Assembly: GCA_023664345.1 (NCBI GenBank)
Contig: JAMPFQ010000018.1
Coordinates: forward strand, 1 to 64,000
Length of the DNA: 64,000 nt
DNA from: Lachnospiraceae bacterium
GTDB taxonomy: Bacteria; Bacillota; Clostridia; Lachnospirales; Lachnospiraceae
Direction: 5' to 3'
How positions within the stretch are numbered: the stretch's first letter is position 1; every line of letters begins with the position of its first letter. Below are positions 43,619 to 50,753 of the stretch, piece by piece. The position numbers and the translations under genes are program-made. The notes beneath the pieces were generated by a model. The model was not told where the DNA came from and made no database searches. It saw only the letters and a list, made by a program, of their open reading frames with translations.

Positions 43619-44372
43619 AGAGACACTCGATTCCTTTCTCTGCAAAGTAACTCATCCATTCCTCCGAGGGCCGTACATCCGTCACTACCATATGGATGGC
43701 GGACAGCTTACAGATCTGTGAGAAAGCTATATTGTCAAATTTCGTGTGATCCACAGCCAGGATCCGCTGTTTCGCACACTTCAACATGGTCTGCTTTACC
43801 TGTGAAAACATTTCGTTGGCATCCGTGATGCCCTTTTCCATATCAATCCCCTTGCAGGACAGGATCACCTTGTCGGCGTTAAAGGAACTGATGCCCTCCA
43901 TGGCCTTGGGGCCCACCAGCGCCAGATAATTCTCCCGCAGGGTCCCTCCGGTGGATATGATATCCCAGCCGTGGACATCGGACAACTCCACCAGCACCTC
44001 AATGGAATTGGTGATCACCGTCAGGCGTTTCCGGCTCTTCAACGCTTTCACGATGGAAACCGCCGTGGTACTGGGATCCACAATGATATGCTCCCCCTCC
44101 TGCACCAGGCTGCTGACCAGTTCCGCGATCACCTGCTTGCCGCCCATATTCCGTTTCTTGCGGATATTGAAAGGCATGTCGATACCGGCATTTTCGTTCA
44201 GGATGGCGCCTCCGTAGCTTTTGGTGGCAAGGCCGTCCCGGTCAAGCTTATCCAAATCCCTGCGGATGGTCTCCTCCGAAACATCAAAGAGTGTGCTCAG
44301 TTCGCTGACAATGACCTTTTTCTCATCCTGCAATTTTTCTAAGATCAGATTCCTGCGCTCGGCTGCCAGCAA
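43581..44372 (-). CDS. DeoR/GlpR-family transcriptional regulator
   Basis: A 263-residue protein with TTG start (GGGGGTG 7 nt upstream). The N-terminal HTH is RRNLILEKLQDEKKVIVSELSTLFDVSEETIRRDLDKL. The C-terminal sugar-phosphate-binding domain has IIVDPSTTAVSIVKAL and DGLATKSYGGAIL (wing). Such proteins usually repress sugar catabolism and are released by a phosphorylated sugar, here plausibly fuculose- or rhamnulose-phosphate. It is encoded at the distal end of the microcompartment operon; a candidate operator lies at 53565-53581. Confidence 0.93.
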   Translation of the reverse strand: MLAAERRNLILEKLQDEKKVIVSELSTLFDVSEETIRRDLDKLDRDGLATKSYGGAILNENAGIDMPFNIRKKRNMGGKQVIAELVSSLVQEGEHIIVDPSTTAVSIVKALKSRKRLTVITNSIEVLVELSDVHGWDIISTGGTLRENYLALVGPKAMEGISSFNADKVILSCKGIDMEKGITDANEMFSQVKQTMLKCAKQRILAVDHTKFDNIAFSQICKLSAIHMVVTDVRPSEEWMSYFAEKGIECLYGRTDEDNSLCE

Positions 44373-44390
44373 TATAATGCACCCCCTATT

Positions 44391-44445
44391 CCAGTTCCGA
44401 GGCTGTTTTTTTTCCAGTTCCGCCTCTGCACTTCAGCGCCTTATA
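44391..44445 (-). repeat. Family A repeat, short copy A6 (double tail)
   Basis: Two tails CGGAACTGGAA in minus sense (ending at about 44390 and 44413) with AAAACAGCCTCGG between. It lies between the BMC-T stop and the SD of the DeoR gene. The core palindrome is missing. Confidence 0.65.
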
Positions 44446-44450
44446 AATCC

Positions 44451-44999
44451 TCACAGGATCGACTTGATGATCTGCTCATCGGGGTGTGCGATCACGGTGG
44501 AATCCAGGTACATCCCGCTCTCCGCCACAGCCGCCTTGGCTCTGGCGATGGCCGCGTCCACGGCGGATACCTCGCCGCACAGGTACACGTAGGACTTGCC
44601 GCACATGCCCTTTGCCACACGCAGTTCGATCAACTCTACCTCGGAAGTCTTTGCCGCCACATCAGCCGCCACGATAATGGACGCCGCGTCAAATGTCTCC
44701 AGCACTCCCAGGGAACTCACCTTCTCAATGTGGGTGGTGCCGTAGATGGCGGGGAAGATCCCCTCGTCCGGATTGCCCAGCACAAAGCTGTCGATCAGCT
44801 GCTCGCCGTACTGGGTCTTCGCCGTTGCCACCGCCGCGTCCACAGCGCTGAGATCGCCGGTGATCAGCGCGATATATTTGCCGGGGCATACCACCTGTGC
44901 CTCCACCAACTCCACTGCCGCCGTCTTTACCATGGCATCCGCCGCAGTGACACCTGTGGAAACCGTCTTAAATTCTATCATTCCTAACGCTCTGCTCAT
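44451..44999 (-). CDS. Tandem-BMC shell protein (BMC-T, PduT-like)
   Basis: A 182-residue protein of two fused BMC domains (about 1-88 and 93-182). Each begins with an LGxxEF/T motif (ALGMIEFKTVSTGVTAADAM and SLGVLETFDAASIIVAADVA). VVCPGKYIALITGD carries the Cys before Pro that in PduT-type trimers lines the pore and ligates a [4Fe-4S] cluster. It could conduct electrons through the shell to the PduS-like flavoprotein encoded next door (6-nt gap). The trimer forms one facet tile of the microcompartment shell. Confidence 0.9.
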   Translation of the reverse strand: MSRALGMIEFKTVSTGVTAADAMVKTAAVELVEAQVVCPGKYIALITGDLSAVDAAVATAKTQYGEQLIDSFVLGNPDEGIFPAIYGTTHIEKVSSLGVLETFDAASIIVAADVAAKTSEVELIELRVAKGMCGKSYVYLCGEVSAVDAAIARAKAAVAESGMYLDSTVIAHPDEQIIKSIL

Positions 45000-45005
45000 G
45001 GTCCG

Positions 45006-46358
45006 TTACCTCTCTGTGATCACAATGTATTTTTCAGTTACTTCCCTGACGATCCCGTCCATGGAGGCATGTATCGCCACACTTAATCCGTTGCCCGGTT
45101 TGGCGATCATATCGCCTGCTTTCACTTTCGCCCCGGTCTCCACCGTAGGAACCGCAGGGGCTCCGATATGCTGGCTTGTCAGGATCTTTACTTTATGTAT
45201 GATATCCTGTCCTTTCCAGTAGCCGTCCTCCTGCAGGGGAGCCTCCACATCATAGCGGGAAAGTCCCAGCCTTGCCGCCAGCCGCTCCTCCGGCACTTTG
45301 CGGTACTGCCTGCTCTCCTTTACGGGTGCGGGCTTTACATCCGCCGGAGGCTTTACGCCCGCTTTCCGCAGCCCCAGCTTATAATCAGCGATCAGGCTCC
45401 TTGGGGATAAGCCCTGGGGGCAGGAAAAATTCTCGCAGAGCCCGCAGGAACTGCAGAACATGGTGTTCAGGAACACACTGGTATCCTGGAAATCCTGATT
45501 TGCCGCGCTCCGCATGAATTTATGAGGTTCAATGGGGTGTCCCAGCGCGTGTCTGGGGCACAGGTTCGTACAGGTCTCACACTGACAGCAGGAAGAGGCC
45601 GCACGTTTTAAGTCAATGGCCGCGTTCCTGTTCTTCCGCCGTATCAGGGAATGGGACTGATCCAGCACGATCACCGCGTTGGTGGTCTTGGTTACCACCG
45701 CCGTTTCCGCCGCCAGATTGCCCATCATGGGGCCGCCCACCAGATAGGCGGGATTCCCGGTGGTCACTTTTCCCGCATATGCCACCACATCCTTGATCGT
45801 CGCTCCCAGCGGAACCCTGACGGTAATGGGGTGTTCCACCTCTCCCACAACCGTCACCAGCTTGTCGATCACGGGGGTGTCCCTCTCTACCGCACGATAT
45901 ACATTGTAGACCGTCTCCACATTGAACACCGCCACGCCCTCCTCGATGGGCAGTCCTCCGGGACGGATCACTCTTCCCGTGGCCTCGTAGATCAGCACCA
46001 CCTCATCCCCCATGGGATACGCACCGTCCAACAGCTGGACGCGCATATTGGGATATGCGTCTATGTATTTATCTATAGCTTTCAAAGTTGCCTTATATTC
46101 TCTTTTAATACCGATTACAGCCTCTTTCGCGCCCACCGTCTGAGCAATCATATCAAAGGCTTTTAAAATCTCTCCGGCGCACTGTTCCAGCAGCTGCCTG
46201 TGAAGTTTGAGCAGGGGCTCGCACTCCGCACAGTTCATCAGTATCACCTCGGCACGTTCATCCAGTTTCGCGTAGGTCGGGAAACCTGCGCCGCCCGCGC
46301 CCACTGTGCCCACATTCTGTAAAATCTGCTTTAACTCCTGAATCTCCATGATAATCAT
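45006..46358 (-). CDS. pduS: PduS-like (RnfC-type) flavin/iron-sulfur oxidoreductase
   Basis: A 450-residue protein; the start is 46358 or 46349, both with weak SD. The N-terminal NADH/FMN-binding region has GTVGAGGAGFPTYAKL and MNCAECEPLL. A ferredoxin-like pair of clusters follows: CCQCETCTNLCPRHALG (about 253-270) and MFCSSCGLCENFSCPQG (about 298-313). A C-terminal barrel/sandwich segment ends KYIVITER. In B12-dependent Pdu compartments this is cobalamin reductase. Here the dehydratase is B12-independent, so electron delivery to the activase or NAD recycling across the PduT-like pore is more likely. Confidence 0.9.
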   Translation of the reverse strand: MIIMEIQELKQILQNVGTVGAGGAGFPTYAKLDERAEVILMNCAECEPLLKLHRQLLEQCAGEILKAFDMIAQTVGAKEAVIGIKREYKATLKAIDKYIDAYPNMRVQLLDGAYPMGDEVVLIYEATGRVIRPGGLPIEEGVAVFNVETVYNVYRAVERDTPVIDKLVTVVGEVEHPITVRVPLGATIKDVVAYAGKVTTGNPAYLVGGPMMGNLAAETAVVTKTTNAVIVLDQSHSLIRRKNRNAAIDLKRAASSCCQCETCTNLCPRHALGHPIEPHKFMRSAANQDFQDTSVFLNTMFCSSCGLCENFSCPQGLSPRSLIADYKLGLRKAGVKPPADVKPAPVKESRQYRKVPEERLAARLGLSRYDVEAPLQEDGYWKGQDIIHKVKILTSQHIGAPAVPTVETGAKVKAGDMIAKPGNGLSVAIHASMDGIVREVTEKYIVITER

Positions 46359-46413
46359 CCATTCTGAAATATTATTGATCTGTTCTTCTCATTCTGTCTC
46401 AGCTTCCATACGA

Positions 46414-46662
46414 TCACTTCTCGTCCACGATCCCCACAATTGCCGCGTCCACGGGCACATTCTCCATGCCCACCCTGGCGCCGCTTCCCGTTACCACCAG
46501 GACCGTTTCCCCGATCCCCGCACCGATATTGTCGATTGCCACGAACCTGGAAGCGCCTGCGGCCATTTCCTCCAAAGGCTCAATGATCATGAACTTATTG
46601 CCGATCAGATTTTCACATTTGCGGGTGGAAACAATACTTCCCACTACCTTACCTATCACCAT
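46414..46662 (-). CDS. BMC-P vertex protein (EutN/CcmL/PduN family)
   Basis: An 82-residue protein. ATG 46662 fits AGGAG 9 nt upstream, while the frame further upstream only overlaps the PduL gene's 3' end. MVIGKVVGSIVSTRK at the start and IDNIGAGIGETVLVVTGSGAR in the centre are pentamer-family hallmarks, with VDAAIVGIVD at the end. Pentamers cap the vertices of the polyhedral shell. It is the only vertex-type gene visible. Confidence 0.93.
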   Translation of the reverse strand: MVIGKVVGSIVSTRKCENLIGNKFMIIEPLEEMAAGASRFVAIDNIGAGIGETVLVVTGSGARVGMENVPVDAAIVGIVDEK

Positions 46663-46735
46663 GGCATCCATCTCCTGTTGTACGGACGGACAGCGATTTT
46701 GCTGCCCGCCCGCCAGTTGTTTTGCTTTCCGTTCC

Positions 46736-47380
46736 TTACTTGATGATCGTGACCTTATCGCCGGTCTTGATCTTGCTGGCATTCGCCTCGTCGGTATCGA
46801 TGTGCATTTCCAGGGTAAAGCTGTCGTCCACGCGGATCTTCACCTGATTGAACACCGTACCTCTCTCATTGTCCGCTTTTACGGACACGATATCACCGTC
46901 ATGGACTCCGGCTGCCGCCGCGTCCGCAGGCGACATATGGATATGGCGCATGGCTATGATGCAGCCCTCTTTCATGTAGATCGCACCCTTGGGTCCCACT
47001 ACCGCGATAGGAGCGCTGGCAGCCACATTTCCGGACTCCCGGATGGGCGCCGCGATGCCAAGCTTCATGGCATCCGTGGCAGAGATCTCCACCTGGGATG
47101 CTTTCCTCACAGGTCCCAGAACCCTCACATTCTCAATCGCACGAAGCTTGATGCCAACGATGGTGACAGTCTCATTGCTGGCAAACTGTCCCCCCATCAG
47201 ATCTTTCTTCTTCGTCAGATGATAACCCTCACCGAACAGGGTCTCCACATCCTGCTGGGTCAGGTGGATATGCCTTGCGGACACACCCACCGGAACCTGA
47301 TAGCCATTGGTCTTATTCTCCATCCTGTTGATGGTCTCAAGGACCGCTTTTGTGATCGATTCGATTGTCTGTTGTTCCAT
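46736..47380 (-). CDS. pduL: Phosphate propanoyltransferase
   Basis: A 214-residue PduL with AGGAGG-like SD. It converts propionyl-CoA and phosphate to propionyl-phosphate and CoA, recycling CoA inside the compartment. Residues 1-20 (TIESITKAVLETINRME) form an amphipathic encapsulation-type helix. Two beta-barrel domains carry PVGVSARHIHLT and IIAMRHIHMSPADA with Zn-ligand His residues, and VRVLGPVRKASQVEIS. A downstream acetate/propionate kinase is not seen in this window. Confidence 0.96.
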   Translation of the reverse strand: MEQQTIESITKAVLETINRMENKTNGYQVPVGVSARHIHLTQQDVETLFGEGYHLTKKKDLMGGQFASNETVTIVGIKLRAIENVRVLGPVRKASQVEISATDAMKLGIAAPIRESGNVAASAPIAVVGPKGAIYMKEGCIIAMRHIHMSPADAAAAGVHDGDIVSVKADNERGTVFNQVKIRVDDSFTLEMHIDTDEANASKIKTGDKVTIIK

Positions 47381-47448
47381 GTTTATCCTCCAAATTTGCG
47401 ACTTGTCACAAATTTTCCCAATTTCCTCTCACATTCACTCTGAAAGAG

Positions 47449-47727
47449 TTATTTGATCTTGGGAAGGATCATCTCAACATCCGTATGAGGACGAGGAATC
47501 ACATGGGTAGCTACCAACTCGCCCAGCTTGGACGCGCTTGCGGAGCCTGCTTCTACGGAAGACTTCACTGCCCCTACATCACCACGCACCATTACGGTCA
47601 CCAGACCGGAACCAATCTTCTCCGTACCTACCAGCGTAACATTTGCTGCCTTACACATTGCATCCGCTGCCTCGATCGCTGCAACCAGACCTCTTGTTTC
47701 CACCATTCCTAATGCTTCCTGTGCCAT
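47449..47727 (-). CDS. BMC-H shell protein (PduA/EutM-like), copy 1
   Basis: A 92-residue single BMC domain: [24 protein letters not shown] start, [21 protein letters not shown], and [11 protein letters not shown] near the C-terminus. ATG 47727 has AGGAGG upstream. It forms hexameric facet tiles with pores for propanediol or aldehyde passage. It is about 87% identical to the protein at 48476-48751, so a recent duplication or gene conversion. Confidence 0.96.
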   Translation of the reverse strand: MAQEALGMVETRGLVAAIEAADAMCKAANVTLVGTEKIGSGLVTVMVRGDVGAVKSSVEAGSASASKLGELVATHVIPRPHTDVEMILPKIK

Positions 47728-47854
47728 TTCTTTTCCTCCTGATTTTTGTGTTTGTTTATTAACTGCTTTCGCAGTTTGTGATATCTTAGAATTTCTAACA
47801 CTTTCAAACATGCCGCTTCAGCGGCACAAACAATCCATAAACTGGTGCAAGGCC

Positions 47855-47948
47855 GGAAGAATCCGCCTTGCGGATTCTTCCCGGAATGACTTAGATTTTC
47901 TTAGACGGCGTCCTTTGACGCCTTAGAAAATCTTCATTCCGTTCACAC
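47855..47948 (-). repeat. Family B double hairpin, copy B2, after a BMC-H stop
   Basis: Hairpin 1: GAAGAATCCGC (47856-47866) with GCGGATTCTTC (47870-47880). Hairpin 2: GGAATGA (47883-47889) with TCATTCC (47934-47940), internal AGATTTTCT/AGAAAATCT and an apical GGCGTC/GACGCC. In mRNA sense it starts 8 nt after the UAA stop. No U-run follows. 47728-47854 also contains a weak hairpin TGCCGC-ttca-GCGGCA. Confidence 0.9.
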
Positions 47949-48284
47949 TTATACTTCCTGGATCGTCTGGGCATCCAGCGTGCTCAGATCCTGTTTATCC
48001 CTGAAGCGGCTGGCGCTCAATCTCACAAGGCGCCATATCTCTTCGTGAGGATTGGCGATCACGCCGCTTGCCACGGGCTTCTTGATCGCGCTCTTTGAGG
48101 CGTTTTCCACCGCCTCCGTGACGGATGCCACGTCACCCATGACCACAATGGTGACGAGTCGGCCGCCAAGTTTTCTCTCCCAGGTGACAAACTCCACGCC
48201 GGATGTCTTGCACATGATATCCAGCGAATCCACCGCGGCAACCACGCCTGAGATCTCGATAAAGCCTAATGATGTATTGCTCAT
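47949..48284 (-). CDS. BMC-H shell protein with C-terminal extension
   Basis: A 111-residue single BMC domain: MSNTSLGFIEISGVVAAVDSLD, LGGRLVTIVVMGDVASVTEAV, NPHEEIWRLVRLSASRF. The C-terminal tail after the domain (about residues 93-111, DKQDLSTLDAQTIQEV) is polar and unlike the other tiles. The family most like it is PduK/EutK-type accessory hexamers, but no Zn or DNA-binding tail is seen. It is divergent from the two near-identical BMC-H genes on either side. Confidence 0.9.
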   Translation of the reverse strand: MSNTSLGFIEISGVVAAVDSLDIMCKTSGVEFVTWERKLGGRLVTIVVMGDVASVTEAVENASKSAIKKPVASGVIANPHEEIWRLVRLSASRFRDKQDLSTLDAQTIQEV

Positions 48285-48382
48285 TGACTGGCTCCTTCTT
48301 CTACTTTCCCGTTATCCATTTCCCGCGTTTTTCACATATTGCTGACAACAGCATGAGCAATCTGAGAAGCTATGCGAGCTTG

Positions 48383-48475
48383 GAAGAATCCGCAAAGCGG
48401 ATTCTTCTCGGAATGACTTAGATTTTCTTGGGTCGGGTACTTTCCGACCTTAGAAAATCTTCATTCCGTTCACAC
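48383..48475 (-). repeat. Family B double hairpin, copy B3, after a BMC-H stop
   Basis: Hairpin 1: GAAGAATCCGC (48383-48393) with GCGGATTCTTC (48397-48407). Hairpin 2: GGAATGA (48410-48416) with TCATTCC (48461-48467), with AGATTTTCT/AGAAAATCT inside and apical GGTCGG/CCGACC. It starts 8 nt after the UAA of the 48476 gene and shares the flank CGTTCACACTTA with B2, so B2 and B3 are sister copies. Confidence 0.9.
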
Positions 48476-48751
48476 TTAGATTTTGGGAAGAATCTTCTCC
48501 ACATCCGTATGAGGACGGGGAATCACATGTGCCGCTACCAGTTCGCCCAGTCTGCTGGCCGCCGCGGAACCGCTCTCAACGGATGCCTTGACAGCGCCTA
48601 CGTCGCCGCGCACCATAACGGTTACCAGACCGGATCCGATCTTCTCAGTGCCTATCAGAGTAACCTCCGCTGATTTGGTCATGGCATCAGCGGCTTCGAT
48701 CGCTGCTGTCAGACCTCTTGTTTCTACCATTCCCAATGCTTCCTGTGCCAT
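48476..48751 (-). CDS. BMC-H shell protein (PduA/EutM-like), copy 2
   Basis: A 91-residue BMC-H nearly identical to the one at 47449-47727; substitutions are scattered (for example T15, T25, E29). Hexameric facet tile. AAAGGAG and a family A tail precede it, and family B copy B3 follows it, so it is the only gene framed by both element types immediately at start and stop. Confidence 0.96.
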   Translation of the reverse strand: MAQEALGMVETRGLTAAIEAADAMTKSAEVTLIGTEKIGSGLVTVMVRGDVGAVKASVESGSAAASRLGELVAAHVIPRPHTDVEKILPKI

Positions 48752-48768
48752 AAAATACTCCTTTCTAT

Positions 48769-49010
48769 TCCAGTTCCGTCTCTACACTTCAATGCCCCTC
48801 TTCTGAAAGAAATTTCATCTGCATAGAGCGCAGCTGAGAATTTCTTTCGGGCATTTCCGTTCCGAGACTGTTTTTTGTTCCGTCTCTACACTTCAATGCC
48901 CCTCTTCTGAAAGAAATTTCATCTGCATAGAGCGCAGCTGAGAATTTCTTTCATGTGCCGCTTTCTGGCACATTGCATTTACCGTTCCGAGACTGTTTTT
49001 CCAGTTACAA
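48769..49010 (-). repeat. Family A palindromic repeats, copies A7 and A8 in tandem
   Basis: The 76-bp segment at 48773-48848 recurs identically at 48877-48952 (period 104 bp). Cores are 48805-48848 and 48909-48952, arms GAAAGAAATTTC and GAATTTCTTTC. A hairpin TGTGCC...GGCACA follows at about 48954-48974. The element fills the gap between two BMC genes and ends CGGAACTGGAATAG before an AAAGGAG SD. Confidence 0.95.
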
Positions 49011-49017
49011 ACCACTT

Positions 49018-49332
49018 TCAGTTTCTGTCAAATGCGTTCAGCTTCAGCATCTTTTCCGTATCTTCCGTGGGTCTCGCGATGATATGCCTCTGCACGATGC
49101 CGGTCAGGGATTTGGCCATCGCCTCGCCCGCCGCCATGGCAGCTTCCACATCCGCCACGGAACCCCGGAACTTGACCGTTACCAGCAAAGGCACCGGCAA
49201 TGCGTCCGCGTTCGCAGGTTTATTTTTATCGAAAGTCTCAAGCCTGACGTTTGCCGCCTTGCACCCTGCGTCCGCCGCGAGGAAAGCGCATGCCAGTCCG
49301 TATACTTCCAAAAGTCCTACCGCCTCTTCCAT
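49018..49332 (-). CDS. Divergent single-BMC-domain shell protein
   Basis: A 104-residue protein: MEEAVGLLEVYGLACAFLAAD start, an insertion around residues 34-48 (DKNKPANADALPVP), then LLVTVKFRGSVADVEAAM, HIIARPTEDTE. The BMC fold is clear, but sequence identity to the other tiles is low and the insertion lies where the pore-facing strand begins, suggesting an altered pore. GAGG precedes the ATG. Confidence 0.88.
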   Translation of the reverse strand: MEEAVGLLEVYGLACAFLAADAGCKAANVRLETFDKNKPANADALPVPLLVTVKFRGSVADVEAAMAAGEAMAKSLTGIVQRHIIARPTEDTEKMLKLNAFDRN

Positions 49333-49355
49333 AGCTGCCTCTTTCTCTACTGTCG

Positions 49356-50567
49356 CTATTTATTGATGATAGCGATCTTCAATCCTGTCATGGCAAGATT
49401 GGTCTTTAACGCCTCGTTGATCTCCTCCAGAGGATATGTATGGGTGATCAGCTTGTCGATGGGAAGACCGATCTTCTTCGCGCTCTTCAGGAAATCAAAG
49501 GTAGTTGCGTAATCTCTCAGCGTGTACACCCAGGAACCCACCGTGGTGATCTCCTTGGAGCAGATATCAAAGTGAGGATTGATGGTCGCGTCGCCGCCGT
49601 TGATGAAGAATCCCAGTTCACAAAGTCCGCCGCCGTTGCGGATGAACTTATAGATATTGGAATGTCCCGCGGGGGAACCGGTACACTGGAACGCGAAATC
49701 AGCCAGATGACCGTCAAACTTCTCCGCCACAGCCCCGGCAAGAGCCTCGATCCCCTTGTGATCCTTGAAGTTCACATAATCGGAAGCGCCCAACTCTTTC
49801 GCAAATTCCAGACGCTTGTTCTCGCCGTCCACCGCAATGATATTGTTGATGCCCATGGTGCGCAGGATCGCGATACAGATCAGGCCGATGGGGCCGCATC
49901 CCTGTACCACCACCCTGGAGTTGAAGCGCAGGATGCCTGTGCTCTTAGCCCGCTCCACAGCATGGACCAGAACCGCGCAGGGCTCGATCAGTACCCTGGA
50001 ATACAGATCCAGGTCGCTCACGTTAAATACGGTGGAGCCGCCCCTGATCAGGATGTAATCGGAGAACCATCCGTTCAGATGGATATCGTCATCGGGAAGC
50101 AGTCCGTAAACATCCGCGCCCCCCACATTCTGCTTGTTCAGGTCGAACATGGTAATGTCAGGATTGTCCTTGAAGATCATACAGGTAACAACCTTGTCGC
50201 CCAGCTTCAGGTCCTTGCCCGCGCTGTCTTTCTTCACGTTCTTGCCCATCTTCACGATCTCTCCGGTGCCCTCATGTCCCAATGCTACGGGAATCAGGCT
50301 AAAAGGATCCCTCTTGAACTCATGTGCGTCCGTACCGCAGACGCCGCAGCCCTCCACCTTTACCAGCATGTCGTCGTCGCCGACCTCCGGCATGGGGAAT
50401 TCTTTTACATCAAAATGCTCCAGGCTTGTGAGCATGGCAACGTGCGCCGTCTTGGGGATCGCACCGTTTGACACGCTGCTGCCCGCAGCGGGCGCTGACG
50501 CGCCGGAACCCGCCATATTGGCAAGCACCTGCTTTACGATAGCTTCAATCTGTGCTGTATCAGCCAT
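49356..50567 (-). CDS. Zinc-dependent alcohol dehydrogenase with encapsulation peptide
   Basis: The protein has 403 residues. Residues 1-20 (AQIEAIVKQVLANM) form an encapsulation-type helix, then a Gly/Ala/Ser linker. The MDR core has VEGCGVCGTDAHEFKRDP with catalytic Zn Cys, ALGHEGTGEIVKMG, and the Rossmann VVVQGCGPIGLICIAI. The structural four-Cys Zn lobe is absent. It likely reduces lactaldehyde or propionaldehyde while regenerating NAD inside the compartment, replacing the iron-type PduQ used in other Pdu systems. Confidence 0.9.
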   Translation of the reverse strand: MADTAQIEAIVKQVLANMAGSGASAPAAGSSVSNGAIPKTAHVAMLTSLEHFDVKEFPMPEVGDDDMLVKVEGCGVCGTDAHEFKRDPFSLIPVALGHEGTGEIVKMGKNVKKDSAGKDLKLGDKVVTCMIFKDNPDITMFDLNKQNVGGADVYGLLPDDDIHLNGWFSDYILIRGGSTVFNVSDLDLYSRVLIEPCAVLVHAVERAKSTGILRFNSRVVVQGCGPIGLICIAILRTMGINNIIAVDGENKRLEFAKELGASDYVNFKDHKGIEALAGAVAEKFDGHLADFAFQCTGSPAGHSNIYKFIRNGGGLCELGFFINGGDATINPHFDICSKEITTVGSWVYTLRDYATTFDFLKSAKKIGLPIDKLITHTYPLEEINEALKTNLAMTGLKIAIINK

Positions 50568-50583
50568 TCTATTAACTCCTTTC

Positions 50584-50664
50584 TATTCCAGTTCCGCATC
50601 CGCCCTCTCCAGGCTGATGCTGTTTTCCAGTTCCGCATCCGCCCTCCCAGGCTAATGCGGCTTT
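50584..50664 (-). repeat. Family A repeat, short tandem copy A9
   Basis: The segment CCAGTTCCGCATCCGCCCT occurs at 50588 and again about 46 bp on. The mRNA-sense end is GCGGAACTGGAATAG, just before AAAGGAG of the alcohol dehydrogenase gene. It lies directly next to family B copy B4. The core palindrome is lost. Confidence 0.7.
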
Positions 50665-50668
50665 AGCA

Positions 50669-50753
50669 GAAAGAATCGCCCCGCGATTCTTTCCGGTGAG
50701 ACTTAGAAAATCTTAGAAAACGTACTTTGTTTTCTTAGATTTTCTTCTCACCG
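50669..50753 (-). repeat. Family B double hairpin, copy B4, overlapping the PduP-like stop
   Basis: Hairpin 1: GAAAGAATCGC (50669-50679) with GCGATTCTTTC (50683-50693). Hairpin 2: CGGTGAG (50694-50700) with CTCACCG (50747-50753), inner AGAAAATCTTAGAAAAC/GTTTTCTTAGATTTTCT. The stem includes the last sense codon (CGG) and the TGA stop at 50748-50750, so the element is partly coding. Confidence 0.92.
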
